Of a DNA stretch of 64,000 bases, positions 30,601 to 40,466 are shown piece by piece (position 1 is the stretch's first letter; each line of letters starts with the position of its first letter). Location of the stretch: contig JADKAE010000019.1 in the NCBI GenBank assembly GCA_016715405.1, forward strand, positions 45,209 to 109,208. The letters run 5' to 3'. The notes beneath the pieces are model-generated. The model did not search any database. It saw only the letters and a list, made by a program, of their open reading frames with translations, and was not told where the DNA came from. Source of the DNA: Saprospiraceae bacterium. Lineage in GTDB: Bacteria > Bacteroidota > Bacteroidia > Chitinophagales > Saprospiraceae. The translations under genes and the position numbers were made by a program.

Positions 30601-32566
30601 GTTGAAGCCCCCGGGCACAACCCCTGCGGGCCGGTAATTTGGACTATGGGGGCTGCTAATTCACTCACGGCAATGCTGTCGGCAGCTGAGCAACCATTGG
30701 CATCGGTGACAGTCACGCTATAAATGCCGGGTGTATTGACAGTGATAGTTTGTTGCGGCAGGCCTCCAGTCCATTGATAGTTCGAAAAGCCGGCGCCTGC
30801 GTCGAGTTGGGCAGAGCCGCCGGGGCAGAATGCCGCGTTGACGGCTAAATTGATCTGCGGCAAAGACAATTGCGTAATGTTTACAGTGGCTTGTCCTTCG
30901 CAACCATTGACATCGCTGACTGTCACGCCTACCTGTCCGGCTCCTGAAAACACAATAGCGCTGCCGGTTTCTGAAGTCGACCAGAGATAAGATTGAAAAC
31001 TGCCGTTTACCGAAAGAGAAGTACTGCCATCGGCACAATAGGTCAAAGCGCCGTCGATTTGCGGCGCGGGCAGGGGCCAAGTAGCCACGTCGACCGTATC
31101 GGCGCGCCCTGGCAGCCGTTGGCGTCTGTGACGGTAACGGCATATAAGCCGGGCATATCCACTTGTAATTGAGACAGCGCGGAGCCACCCGTCCATGAAT
31201 ATCCTGCAAAACCGGGTCCTGCATCAAGGGTCGTTTGCCCATTTTCACAAAAAGTAAGAATTCCCGAAATAGCAGGTTGGGGAAGGGGCGCCACCGCTAC
31301 GGCAAGTGTATCTGCGTACTGGCAGCCGTTAGCATCCGTCACGGTGATACTGTAATCTGCTGCTGAGGAAATGACAATAGTAGAGTCATTCATGCCGGTT
31401 GACCAACTCCAGGCTACAAACCCGGGGGGCGCTGAGAGGGTACTACTGCTATTATCGCACAATTGGGCGCTGCCTTGAATGACGGGGTCGGCAACCGCAT
31501 AGGTTGATACCAGCAGGCTATCGCTATTCCTACAACCATTAGCATCCGTAATGGTCACCGAATAAGAAAGCCCTGCCAGCACATTGATACTTTGCGAAGT
31601 GCTGTCGTTCGACCACTGGTAATCGGCAAAACCGGCGCCTGCGTCAAGAGTAACCGTGCTATTCGAGCAAGCTATGGTATCGCCCGAAATGGCTATGGCT
31701 GGCGCTGCCGTAATAGCCACTGCAATCGTGTCAGTTTCGATACAATTATTGCGTTGAGCAGTGATGCGTAGCATATAATTGCCCGAAAGGCTATCGGAAA
31801 GTTGGAGCGTAGGGCTTAACACCTGTGTATCATCAAGCAGAGCATCCAAACCGTTAACTGAGGTCCATGAATAAACCGTGCCGGGACCAAATCCCGTTGT
31901 CGAAGCGGACAAGGTCAGCGACGTATCTATTGCGCAAAGCTGAATATCGGAACCGCCTGTGACGGAAAAATTGCTGCATGCGGGGTCGGCCAGGCAGTTG
32001 AGAAAAGGCGCCGCCGAACCGCCCCATGTAAGTTCAAAGCCGGTTGAGGAACCATACCAGTTATCAAGGATCATAAAAAAACCTTGTCCCGGCTGCACCA
32101 TCATGGGAGCTACAAAGCCGTCTTCGCCTTCAGCGCCTTCCGAAGTATCTGTTGCGCCGTTGCCGAGGCCGGTAAAAGGGCATTCTGTGCACAAAAAATT
32201 GGCAAAAGAGCATCGTACGGGTTCGCCCAGGCTATCGCAAGCCACATTGGGGCCATAAATAGCAAAGTCGTAGTCCTCTCCGAAGCCGCCATTGGGGTTA
32301 ATCAAAAATTCTATGATACTATTAGGCGGCATATCCTCCCTGAATTCAAAATAATACCATACACTTTGGTTTTCGAAAGTAAGCAAGCACCCCGGGTCAT
32401 TATCGGTATTGCTATAATCGTCGAAATCGATACTGGTAGGATTAAAAGCTACAGGGCCATCGCTGCAAATAACGATAGCTCCGGTACAATCGGAAGGAGA
32501 TTGCCCTACCACCGTACCACACCAACAAAATAATAAGCTGAGCAAAGAGGGAATCTTACGCCACAT
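27606..32566 (-). CDS. giant Ig-repeat surface protein with T9SS type B sorting domain (second paralog)
   Basis: About 1650 residues with the same plan as its downstream neighbour: a short hydrophobic signal (LLSLLFCWCGTVVG), the SVWYYFEFREDMPPNS / EDYDFAIYGPNVACDSLG domain, then 11 Ig-like repeats of about 70 residues ending in VTVTDANGC-type strands. Four larger Cys-paired modules, a CxxC-containing region (LLCEDC) and a type B sorting domain (IPNAFTPNGDGVNDRF, HHRWGGKAFE, NSPAYGWDG) follow. A one-base break at about 31101-31109, in the G/C-rich start of the linker after repeat 3, splits the frame. Export and surface attachment by T9SS are expected. The gene is upstream of the first paralog with 279 bp between, which has no clear terminator, so they may be co-expressed. 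Confidence 0.9.
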
Positions 32567-32787
32567 CGCAAAATCGGTTTTTGATATCCTTGGAATATTT
32601 CAATATCCAGGATATATCCAACGGGATCATAGTTCAGTCGCATGATGCGAACTGCTTCCTCATAGCGTGTTAGCGTAATAAAAGCGGTAGAATTATGACA
32701 ACACCAGGGTTGATTATTGGGTTAGGAATTACAAATATAGAAGATTTATTGATATTAATTCTTTTCAATTGTTAAAATCACAAATCG

Positions 32788-33993
32788 TCAGGCCAGTCCT
32801 CTTCTCTTCATTTCCTTTTGCACGAGTTGGTATTCCCTGCTCATATCGCCGGTTACCGAAGAGTTTTCCTCTGCGCGCCTGATGAGATAAGGCACCACGT
32901 CTTTTACAGGTCCGTAGGGCACATATTTGGCGGCATTGAAGCCTGCATGAGACAAATTAAACGTAATATTATCGCTCATACCCAGCAATTGGCTGAATAA
33001 CAAGTGGGGATGGTTGCGTACAATTCCCTTCTGATCGATGAGTTGGGCCATCAACAAGCTGCTTTCCGCATTGTGAGTAGCATTACATACTGCGATATGC
33101 TCATAATTGTCGATACAGAAGCGAAGCGCCATATTGTAGGCGTCGTCTGTAGCATCTTTACTTACCTGGATGGGCGATGGATATCCCATATGCTCGGCCC
33201 GTGCTCTTTCTCGCTCCATATAAGCCCCTCTAACCAATTTGGCGCCAAGTAGATATTGACCTCTTTGTGCCTGGTTGAAAGAATCGATGATATATTGGAG
33301 GCGATCGGTGCGATACAACTGGTAAGTATTATACACCACTACCCTATCCTTGTTGTATCTGCGCATCATGATGTTCACCAAATGATCTATGGCATTTTGA
33401 ATCCAGCTTTCTTCTGCGTCAAAAGAAACGGACATGCCTTTCTGGCTTGCCGTAAAACAAACGGCATCAATGCGCTTCAGCACATTTCTATACTCAATGC
33501 GGAGTTCTGAGTTGAGTTCTCCTCCTTGAGAGATCAATTCCAGGAGGCCAAATCGGGCCATGCCGGTAATTTTGCTGCTAAGCATGACGATAGCCTCCTC
33601 TTGTGCAGCAAATTCGATAGCGCGGATTGTTTCATTCATAGTGTGGTTGAAATCGGCCTCTGACTCTTTGGCCTCCGCACCATAATCCAGGATAGTAAGC
33701 GCTTTTTGATCGTATAGTTTGTGCACCGTTTTCTGGCATTCCAACAAAGTAGTGCCGCCACAGAATTGTTCAAAGATCGTACTCTTGACCATCGACTCGA
33801 CGAAAGGCAGGTGCATTTTGATAGCTGTGATGCCCAGTTTGGCGCCAACGCCCACCAACCAGTGGTTATTCATGACGCCGAACAAACGCGCTGCTTTTCT
33901 GAGTTCTTTCTCCGATTTGCCGGCAAAGGCGATCTCGGTATTTTGGAAATCAACTACGGGTTGTTGATTGGCAGCTTGGATAGACTTAGCCAT
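32788..33993 (-). CDS. proline dehydrogenase
   Basis: A 401-residue FAD enzyme that oxidises proline to pyrroline-5-carboxylate, feeding electrons to quinones. I choose the ATG at 33993 (MAKSIQAANQQPVVDFQNTE), since sequence upstream looks like readthrough of the gap after aroE. Barrel signatures are visible: ISQGGELNSELRIEYRNVLK, VSFDAEESWIQ for substrate Asp/Glu contacts, YNTYQLYRTDRLQYI, GAKLVRGAYMERERARA for FAD binding, and the C-terminal YLIRRAEENSSVTGDMSRE with the substrate-binding Arg pair. This is the stand-alone form, without a P5C dehydrogenase domain. aroE lies 52 bp upstream on the same strand. Confidence 0.92.
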   Translation of the reverse strand: MAKSIQAANQQPVVDFQNTEIAFAGKSEKELRKAARLFGVMNNHWLVGVGAKLGITAIKMHLPFVESMVKSTIFEQFCGGTTLLECQKTVHKLYDQKALTILDYGAEAKESEADFNHTMNETIRAIEFAAQEEAIVMLSSKITGMARFGLLELISQGGELNSELRIEYRNVLKRIDAVCFTASQKGMSVSFDAEESWIQNAIDHLVNIMMRRYNKDRVVVYNTYQLYRTDRLQYIIDSFNQAQRGQYLLGAKLVRGAYMERERARAEHMGYPSPIQVSKDATDDAYNMALRFCIDNYEHIAVCNATHNAESSLLMAQLIDQKGIVRNHPHLLFSQLLGMSDNITFNLSHAGFNAAKYVPYGPVKDVVPYLIRRAEENSSVTGDMSREYQLVQKEMKRRGLA

Positions 33994-34045
33994 TGCTTCT
34001 AATTTGGTTAAATTTTTGGTATAGGCTGAACAGAACGTTTCATTA

Positions 34046-34789
34046 TCAGTGATTATCCGGGTTCCAAAGCGCCCACGCGGCTTCGGCTTGAAGATACAAC
34101 ATTTCCAGTCCATTTTGCACCCCTGCGCCATGCGCTTTTCCCTTGATCATAAACAAAGTTTGCGGGGGGTTGTAAACCAGGTCGTAAAGTAAATGCTTTT
34201 CTGTGATAAAATGATAAGGTATGGGGGGATAGGTGTCTACTTCCGGATACATACCCAAAGGAGTGGTATTAATAATCAAGTCACAACTGGATATCATATC
34301 CTTATTGATGTCGCTGTAGGTTAACCGCATATCGCCTTCCTGACGAGATACCAAGGTATAGGGGATATGCATTTCATCGAGCACAAAAGTGACGGCCTTG
34401 CTCGCACCACCACTACCCAATACCAATGCCCGGTGATGGATACTCCGTGCCTGGACAAGGGATTGCCTGAAACCTATCACATCGGTATTATAGCCCACTA
34501 AACGCGATTTGCGATCGATTACAACGGTATTGACCGCGCCGACTTTTTGCGCATCGGGGTCTAACTCGTCCAAATAGGGTAAAACTGCCTGTTTGTACGG
34601 AATAGTCACATTAGAACCATGTAAATCCGGATGCCGGTGCAACAACTCAGGTAATAGTTTGATGCCTTCGAGTGGAAAAAGTTCGTAACTGCATTCCGTA
34701 AGGTTCTCGCGCACAAACTTTTCTGTAAAATAGCGCTTGGAGAAGGAATGAGATAAGGGAAAACCGATCAAGCCATATAGCCTTTTCAT
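34046..34789 (-). CDS. aroE: shikimate dehydrogenase
   Basis: A 247-residue NADPH enzyme reducing 3-dehydroshikimate to shikimate in aromatic amino acid synthesis. The start MKRLYGLIGFPLSHSFSK carries the substrate-binding SHS. NVTIPYKQAVLPYLD holds the catalytic Lys, GAVNTVV the substrate Asn, YNTDVIGF the catalytic Asp, and LVLGSGGASKAV the nucleotide loop. INTTPLGMYP and the C-terminal GxxMLYLQAEAAW-type stretch complete the fold. A TAnnTTTG box lies only 5 bp before the ATG, which suggests a very short or absent leader. The frame is intact. Confidence 0.95.
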   Translation of the reverse strand: MKRLYGLIGFPLSHSFSKRYFTEKFVRENLTECSYELFPLEGIKLLPELLHRHPDLHGSNVTIPYKQAVLPYLDELDPDAQKVGAVNTVVIDRKSRLVGYNTDVIGFRQSLVQARSIHHRALVLGSGGASKAVTFVLDEMHIPYTLVSRQEGDMRLTYSDINKDMISSCDLIINTTPLGMYPEVDTYPPIPYHFITEKHLLYDLVYNPPQTLFMIKGKAHGAGVQNGLEMLYLQAEAAWALWNPDNH

Positions 34790-34793
34790 TTGC

Positions 34794-34801
34794 CAAAGAT
34801 A
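34794..34801 (-). promoter_or_regulatory. aroE -7 box (TATCTTTG on minus strand)
   Basis: TATCTTTG matches TAnnTTTG and ends 4 bp from the aroE start codon. If it works, transcription would begin at or beside the ATG. No well-spaced TTG -33 element is evident. Confidence 0.4.
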
Positions 34802-34876
34802 GCAATCTGAGACAAGGATTATTTACCTTTCGCAAGATAATTTTCTTAACTTTAGCCCCCTCAAAATAATATTGTC

Positions 34877-37125
34877 ATGGCAAAAATAAAAGATCAAGAC
34901 GCCCTGGATTATCACTTCAACGGTCGTCCTGGAAAAATCGAAGTAGTACCCACCAAACCCTATAGCACGCAACGCGATTTGTCTCTGGCATACTCCCCCG
35001 GCGTCGCCGTTCCATGCCTGGCTATCGAAAAAACGTGGAGGATGTCTACAAATATACCGCCAAAGGAAACCTGGTAGCGGTAATCTCCAACGGAACGGCT
35101 GTATTGGGGTTGGGCGATATCGGCGCCGAAGCCGGAAAACCAGTCATGGAGGGCAAAGGGTTGCTCTTTAAGATCTTTGCCGATGTAGATGTGTTTGATA
35201 TTGAAATTTCTACAAAGGACATAGACATATTTGTAGAAACCGTCAAACAGATCTCCCCTACTTTCGGCGGCATCAATCTCGAAGATATCAAAGCCCCCGA
35301 GTGTTTTGAAATCGAAAGGAGATTAGTCGAAGAGCTGAACATCCCCGTGATGCACGACGACCAGCACGGCACGGCTATTATTTCTTCCGCAGGTATACTA
35401 AACGCCCTGGAGTTGAGCGACAAAAAGCTGGAGGAGGTAGTAATCGTCATCAATGGCGCCGGCGCCTCGGCAGTAGCCTGTACGAAGCTGCTTATTACAC
35501 TGGGCGCCAGGAAAGAAAATGTCATTATGCTCGATACCAAGGGAGTTTTGCGCGAAGACCGGACGGACCTCAACGAGTCTAAGCGTTATTTCGCCACCAA
35601 AAGAGATGTGCATACGCTCGAAGAAGCGATGCAGGGGGCCGATGTGTTTTTCGGCTTGTCGAAAGGCAATATCGTTACCAAAAAAATGGTGCAATCCATG
35701 GCGCCCAACTGCATCGTTTTTGCGATGGCCAATCCCGACCCCGAGATTACGTACGAAGATGCTATGGCTGCCCGCAAGGATATCATCATGGCTACGGGCC
35801 GTTCCGATTATCCCAACCAGGTGAATAATGTACTTGGCTTTCCTTTTATTTTCCGGGGGGCTCTTGATGTGCGGGCAAAACGGATCAACGAGGAAATGAA
35901 AATCGCCGCAGTGAGGGCACTCGCCAGCCTGGCCAAAGAGGATGTACCCGAATCGGTGAATATGGCTTATAATGTGACCAATCTTACCTTTGGCAAAAAT
36001 TACATCCTGCCCAAACCGCTCGATACCCGTCTGATCTCCACGATAGCACCCGCTGTGGCTAAAGCCGCCATGGACTCCGGCGTGGCTCAGAAACCGATCA
36101 AGGATTGGGATCTGTATAAATACGAACTGTCAAAAAGACTTGGGCTTGACAACAAGCTGCAGCGCGAGATTATGCAGAAAGCAAAGCAACAAATGATGAA
36201 CGTCGTTTTTGCGGAAGCTAATAATTTTAAAATGCTGAAAGCTGCCCAGGAAGTATTGCACGAAGGCATTGCCCGCCCAATCCTGGTCGGCGACAAAGGC
36301 GCTATGCTCGAGATTGCCCAGTCCTCCGGTTTGGATCTGTCGGAGATGCAAATCGTAGATATTCACTCGCAGGAAGAAAACGAACGACGCAAGCGATACG
36401 CCGATATATTCTGGAAAAAACGACAGCGCAAGGGCTTGACCCAAAATACGGCCTACGAACTGATGTACAACTCCAACCATTTCGGTATCATGATGGTAGA
36501 AACCGGCGAAGCAGATGCGTTTATCTCGGGTATTGCCAGCAGGTATGGCGATACGATAGCCCCCGCCCTCCGGATTGTGGGCAAAAAAGACGGGATTGAC
36601 AAGATTGCGGGCATGTATGTCATTATGACGAAAAAAGGACCGTTCTTTTTTGCTGATACGACGGTTACGCTCCAACATACGGCCGAGTCGCTGGCTCAAA
36701 CTGCCTTGCTTACGGCTTCTGAAGTGCGCAAGTTTAATATCGAGCCTGTCATCGCCATGTTGTCTTATTCTAATTTTGGTTCCGTACCCGACACCGATAC
36801 CGCTGTGATGGTCAGAGAGGCCGTTAAAATACTCCACAAAAAGTACCCCGATCTGCTCGTCGACGGTGAGATGCAGGCCAACAGTGCGCTTAACCGCGAT
36901 GTACGCGAACGGTTATTTCCTTTTAGCAAATTGCATGGCAAGGAAGTCAATACCCTTATTTTTCCCGACTTAAACTCCGGAAATATTGCCTACAAGCTCA
37001 TGCAGGAAATCGGAGGCGCTGAGGTCATCGGCCCCATTCTGATGGGACTCAAAAAGCCGATCCATGTGGTGCCTATCGACTGCTCGGTTAGGGAGATTGT
37101 GAATATGGCTTGCTTGCCGCCGTAG
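34877..37125 (+). CDS. maeB: malic enzyme with phosphotransacetylase-like domain, frame break
   Basis: A protein of about 750 residues that decarboxylates malate to pyruvate with NADP reduction. ATG 34877 starts the KIKDQDALDYHF region, then LSLAYSPGVAVPCLAIEK. The A run at 35028-35033 has six A where seven are needed; after it the frame continues NVEDVYKYTAKGNLVAVISN. The malic domain holds IPVMHDDQHGTA and VINGAGASAVAC (NADP loop). The C-terminal 330 residues form a phosphate acetyltransferase-like domain (RPILVGDK, NSNHFGIMMVETGEADAF, LNSGNIAYKLMQ), which in MaeB proteins is regulatory. The break in an otherwise perfect 750-codon frame is most likely a base-calling error. A terminator hairpin follows at 37209. 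Confidence 0.93.
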
Positions 37126-37208
37126 ACGCTCAGCTGAACGCCAAACGCAGGTAAGCCGTCATTCTTCGTGGGGCCTTATCCGCCATGTGCGATGTGGTAG
37201 TTAGGCTG

Positions 37209-37251
37209 AATCAGGTCAAATTTACAAATTAATCATTGACCTGATTTTTTT
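37209..37251 (+). terminator. rho-independent terminator after maeB
   Basis: AATCAGGTCA at 37209-37218 and TGACCTGATT at 37237-37246 are exact 10-bp arms around an AT-rich 18-nt loop, followed by a run of seven T (37245-37251). It is 83 bp past the maeB stop. Confidence 0.8.
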
Positions 37252-37393
37252 GTGAACACACAGCATCTGTTTGTTGTCTTGTTATTATAAGGATTTCCCG
37301 AAAAAAATACGCTTAAGCGCTAAACAGACACCTGCTCCTTATTTGTGTGCCTCGCCAGCCATGTTATCATAACATCCATAAAAAACAAGCGCC

Positions 37394-38209
37394 ATGATAC
37401 GTTTCACCAAACTTATCCTGATACTCATCGTATTGATGCAACCAGGGTGGACTACCATACTCCTTGCTCAACAACCCGATATGCATACCTTCCGGCTCGA
37501 CATGCCCGGCGAGCCGCGTCGTTACGGCGACGGCATTTTGCGATATGTGCAGTCCGGCGACAATCTTCTTCGCGCCGGTCATTTTGAAAAGGCCCTGCTC
37601 GAATACGAAAATGCGATTTTACAAGATCCCTACCAGGTAGAAGTGTACATCAAACGAGCCATGGCCTTGTATCGCCTGGGCCGTTTCAACGAAGCCGAGC
37701 GCGACTACAATTATGCTCAGCGGCTCAACCCCCATGCTGCCGATCTTTATGGTTATGGCGATCCGCTGCGGGTATTACGCGTATTGGCAATAGAATCTGA
37801 AAGCGAGCTTACCTCAGCCGCTGATGGCGATATATTGTCCGGCGGGCAACTCACAGAGCAGGACATCGAACTACTTGTAGCACTCACCGCTAAAAAAATG
37901 CGCGGAGATATTTTGGAGGCGCTTCGCGAAGTTAACTATGCCCTCGAGCAAACTGATATGACGCTGAAGCCTCGTTTACTCAAGATCAGAGGTAATCTGC
38001 TGTTGCTGATGGGCCATTATGGTCCTGCCATTCAGGATTATAGTGAAGCCATAGCGTTATGGCCGGATTATGCCGCCGCTTACCTCAACCGCGGTGTAGC
38101 CAGGTTGCTCGACTTCAATCGCTCCGCCGCCTGCTATGATTTCGAGCAAAGCGCCGGACTTGGGCTGGACAAAGGAAGCGATAATCTAAAGTTTTTCTGC
38201 GCTTTTTAA
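37394..38209 (+). CDS. exported TPR-repeat protein
   Basis: A 271-residue protein with a signal peptide (MIRFTKLILILIVLMQPGWT, cleavage probably after LLAQ). The mature part has tetratricopeptide repeats: SGDNLLRAGHFEKALLEYEN with the following PYQVEVYIKRAMALYRLGRF, and later GNLLLLMGHYGPAIQDYSEA with AYLNRGVARLLDF. The middle 80 residues are less regular. TPR proteins act as scaffolds; the partner is unknown. It sits alone between the maeB terminator and the prohibitin-like gene, 90 bp apart. Confidence 0.72.
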   Translation: MIRFTKLILILIVLMQPGWTTILLAQQPDMHTFRLDMPGEPRRYGDGILRYVQSGDNLLRAGHFEKALLEYENAILQDPYQVEVYIKRAMALYRLGRFNEAERDYNYAQRLNPHAADLYGYGDPLRVLRVLAIESESELTSAADGDILSGGQLTEQDIELLVALTAKKMRGDILEALREVNYALEQTDMTLKPRLLKIRGNLLLLMGHYGPAIQDYSEAIALWPDYAAAYLNRGVARLLDFNRSAACYDFEQSAGLGLDKGSDNLKFFCAF

Positions 38210-38299
38210 CTCACTAAAAATTTTACAACAATCTCAGTTGTCGATGCTTTGCCCCATGCAAGGCCTGTCATCCTCATTCCTTAACCAATAACTGATTGT

Positions 38300-39118
38300 A
38301 TGCAAGCTAAAACGTCATTCGCGATGCTTATCATCGCGCTCTTACTGATCACTACCGGCTGTGCCGTCGTACAACAAGGAGAAGTGGGCGTAAAACGCAC
38401 CTTCGGCAAATACAGAGACCAACCTTACACGGCAGGGCTGCGCGTTTACAACCCGTTTACCTCAACTATCGTAAAAGTTTCGACACAAACCGAAAACGTG
38501 GAAGTAGCCCTCAGTTTGCCTTCCAAAGAAGGTTTAAACATCAGGGCTGAAATTTCCATCCTTTACAGCATCATTCCGAAAGAAACGCCGAATATCCTTC
38601 GCAACATTGGCACCCAGTATGAAGAAAACATCATCTTGCCCGTATTTCGCTCGGCAGTGGCCGATGTTACGGCACGTTTTTATGCCAAAGATATGCACAC
38701 CGGCGAACGCGGATTGATTGAGCAGGCTATTCAACAGCAAATGAATACCTTACTCAAAGACAGGGGTGTTGTTATAGAAGCTGTATTAATCAAAAGTATC
38801 GAAATGCCGGCTAATCTGGCTCGCGCTATTGAAGAAAAACTGGAAGCTGAGCAACAGGCCCAGCGCATGGAGTTTGTGCTGCAACAGGCCCAGCGTGAAG
38901 CTGAACGCAAGCGAATAGAAGCCGCCGGGGTACGCGACGCGCAAAACATTATTTCAGAGGGCTTGAACGCCCAGATCCTTCAGTTTAAGTCGATAGAAGC
39001 TTTCCTGGAATTGGCTAAGTCGCCTAATACCAAAGTAATCATCTCCGACGGCGATATGCCGATGATGATGACTCCTGAAACAGATAGCGGCCCTGCAATG
39101 AAAACTAAAAACAACTAA
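38300..39118 (+). CDS. prohibitin/SPFH-domain lipoprotein
   Basis: A 272-residue membrane-linked protein. The N-terminus ends in a lipobox (LLLITTGC), so the Cys near residue 21 is probably lipidated. An SPFH domain follows: VVQQGEVGVKRTFGKYRD, then ISILYSIIPKETPNIL and FRSAVADVTARFYAKDMHT. A long Glu/Gln/Arg-rich coiled coil (about residues 170-215) and a Met-rich tail (DGDMPMMM) close it. Prohibitin-like proteins form large membrane-bound rings or scaffolds that affect proteases and membrane domains. The role here is inferred from the domain only. Confidence 0.82.
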   Translation: MQAKTSFAMLIIALLLITTGCAVVQQGEVGVKRTFGKYRDQPYTAGLRVYNPFTSTIVKVSTQTENVEVALSLPSKEGLNIRAEISILYSIIPKETPNILRNIGTQYEENIILPVFRSAVADVTARFYAKDMHTGERGLIEQAIQQQMNTLLKDRGVVIEAVLIKSIEMPANLARAIEEKLEAEQQAQRMEFVLQQAQREAERKRIEAAGVRDAQNIISEGLNAQILQFKSIEAFLELAKSPNTKVIISDGDMPMMMTPETDSGPAMKTKNN

Positions 39119-39196
39119 GGGCAGCATAGCAATAACGCATATCCATAAGGTCTCTATGCCGGCGCCTCATCACTTGTGGATGAGGCGCCTTTTCCG

Positions 39197-40435
39197 TTAT
39201 TCTTCGTGCGGCCTTACCCGCAAGCTGCGAACCGGCAGGTTCTGTTCATCCAATACTGCCACCGTATCGCGCAGAGGAGTTAGCTCCGGCTGGCCCGCAT
39301 CAACCCAAGCGGTGAGCCATGCCGAGCCTATCGCCTGTATCGCTGCCCGCATACGCCGCTCCACCATGCCGTTGAGGGATTTATGATAGACTTGTGCATA
39401 ATCGGTACAAGGCGTACGTACAATTACGCCAAGCCTTTCTTCGAAGCAAGATTGCGCGTCGCTGGGATATACGGCGCTGAGTTGCTTTTCAAGGCGAAGC
39501 ACACTGTCGACCAACAAGTGGCTTTGCCGCACGATATCCCAGTAAAATCCCTGTATGTCAGTAATATATGTAGCTTTACCTACAAAAAAATTGTATTGCT
39601 CAATGGCATATAATTCGGGCAGGCGGCTTTCCCAGAATGCGTGGATACCCGTTTGTCCGCTCAACTGTCCGTTGTAGTTTTTTGTAGTATGCAAAGGCAC
39701 ATGGGCATCGGCGATATAGTGGCCTATTTCTGCCGAAAGCCGCAAGATTCGGGTGGCTTGGCGCAGGCGAAAAGCTTCGGTGAGCTGGTATTGGATTTGG
39801 GGCAGAAAATACGGCAGCATACCGTGAATAGAAAACGGCTCGAGAGCAATGCTCGACTCACAATCAAGGGGAAAACTTTCCGTGCCGGGTAATTTGCGCC
39901 ATGCTGCACATGAAATGAGTCGCCGTTCTTCATAATAGGCATTTCGAACGTGTTCGATGACAAATGCACGGTAAACTTCTGCAGGTATTAAGCAATCCTG
40001 CAACACCTTGCCATTTGCCATTAATTCCAACCTGATACTATCAGAATCGAGGGTAGTTCCCGGAGCGACTAACACTTCAAGGGTATCTCCTTTTTGTGTA
40101 TAAATTTCATAATGCGTATTCAAAACAAGCGCCTGAGTCCAATCGCGTGGCAGGGAATCGAAGGGATTGGCGCCCCAATGGTCGAGGTCGATATAATGGC
40201 GTACCGCTTCAAAATGGGTTGCATAACGTCGTTTATCGGGATCAACGGCGTGATCAGAGAGGTATTCTAAATGGGGTTTAAAGCCGGTAATCATTTCGGG
40301 GGGCAATGTAAAAACGGCCATTTTGTTGATGAGCCGGTGTCCGAAAAAACCCCAGGGCAGGAGTGGAGGGAATGTGCAGAGCCACAGCAATAGCCCCGGC
40401 AACATTCCTGCGAGCAGGAAATGTGGCTGTTTCAT
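39197..40435 (-). CDS. S1/P1-nuclease or zinc-dependent phospholipase C-like exported protein
   Basis: About 412 residues from the Met at 40435 (MKQPHFLLAGMLPGLLLWLC), a signal peptide. The mature chain starts with a Trp and an early HR (WGFFGHRLINKMAVFTLP), then has HYIDLDHWG, HYIADAHVPLHTTKNYNGQ at about 235 and GIHAFWESRLPE. These His/Asp positions match the three-zinc site shared by S1/P1 nucleases and zinc-dependent phospholipase C. The substrate cannot be told from the sequence. The end of the upstream DUF4340 gene is 31 bp away, or overlapping if an earlier Met is used, so it belongs to the gliding-gene transcript by position. Confidence 0.75.
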   Translation of the reverse strand: MKQPHFLLAGMLPGLLLWLCTFPPLLPWGFFGHRLINKMAVFTLPPEMITGFKPHLEYLSDHAVDPDKRRYATHFEAVRHYIDLDHWGANPFDSLPRDWTQALVLNTHYEIYTQKGDTLEVLVAPGTTLDSDSIRLELMANGKVLQDCLIPAEVYRAFVIEHVRNAYYEERRLISCAAWRKLPGTESFPLDCESSIALEPFSIHGMLPYFLPQIQYQLTEAFRLRQATRILRLSAEIGHYIADAHVPLHTTKNYNGQLSGQTGIHAFWESRLPELYAIEQYNFFVGKATYITDIQGFYWDIVRQSHLLVDSVLRLEKQLSAVYPSDAQSCFEERLGVIVRTPCTDYAQVYHKSLNGMVERRMRAAIQAIGSAWLTAWVDAGQPELTPLRDTVAVLDEQNLPVRSLRVRPHEE

Positions 40436-40466
40436 TGTTTTCACTTGTTTTTTGGTAAAAAAATTG

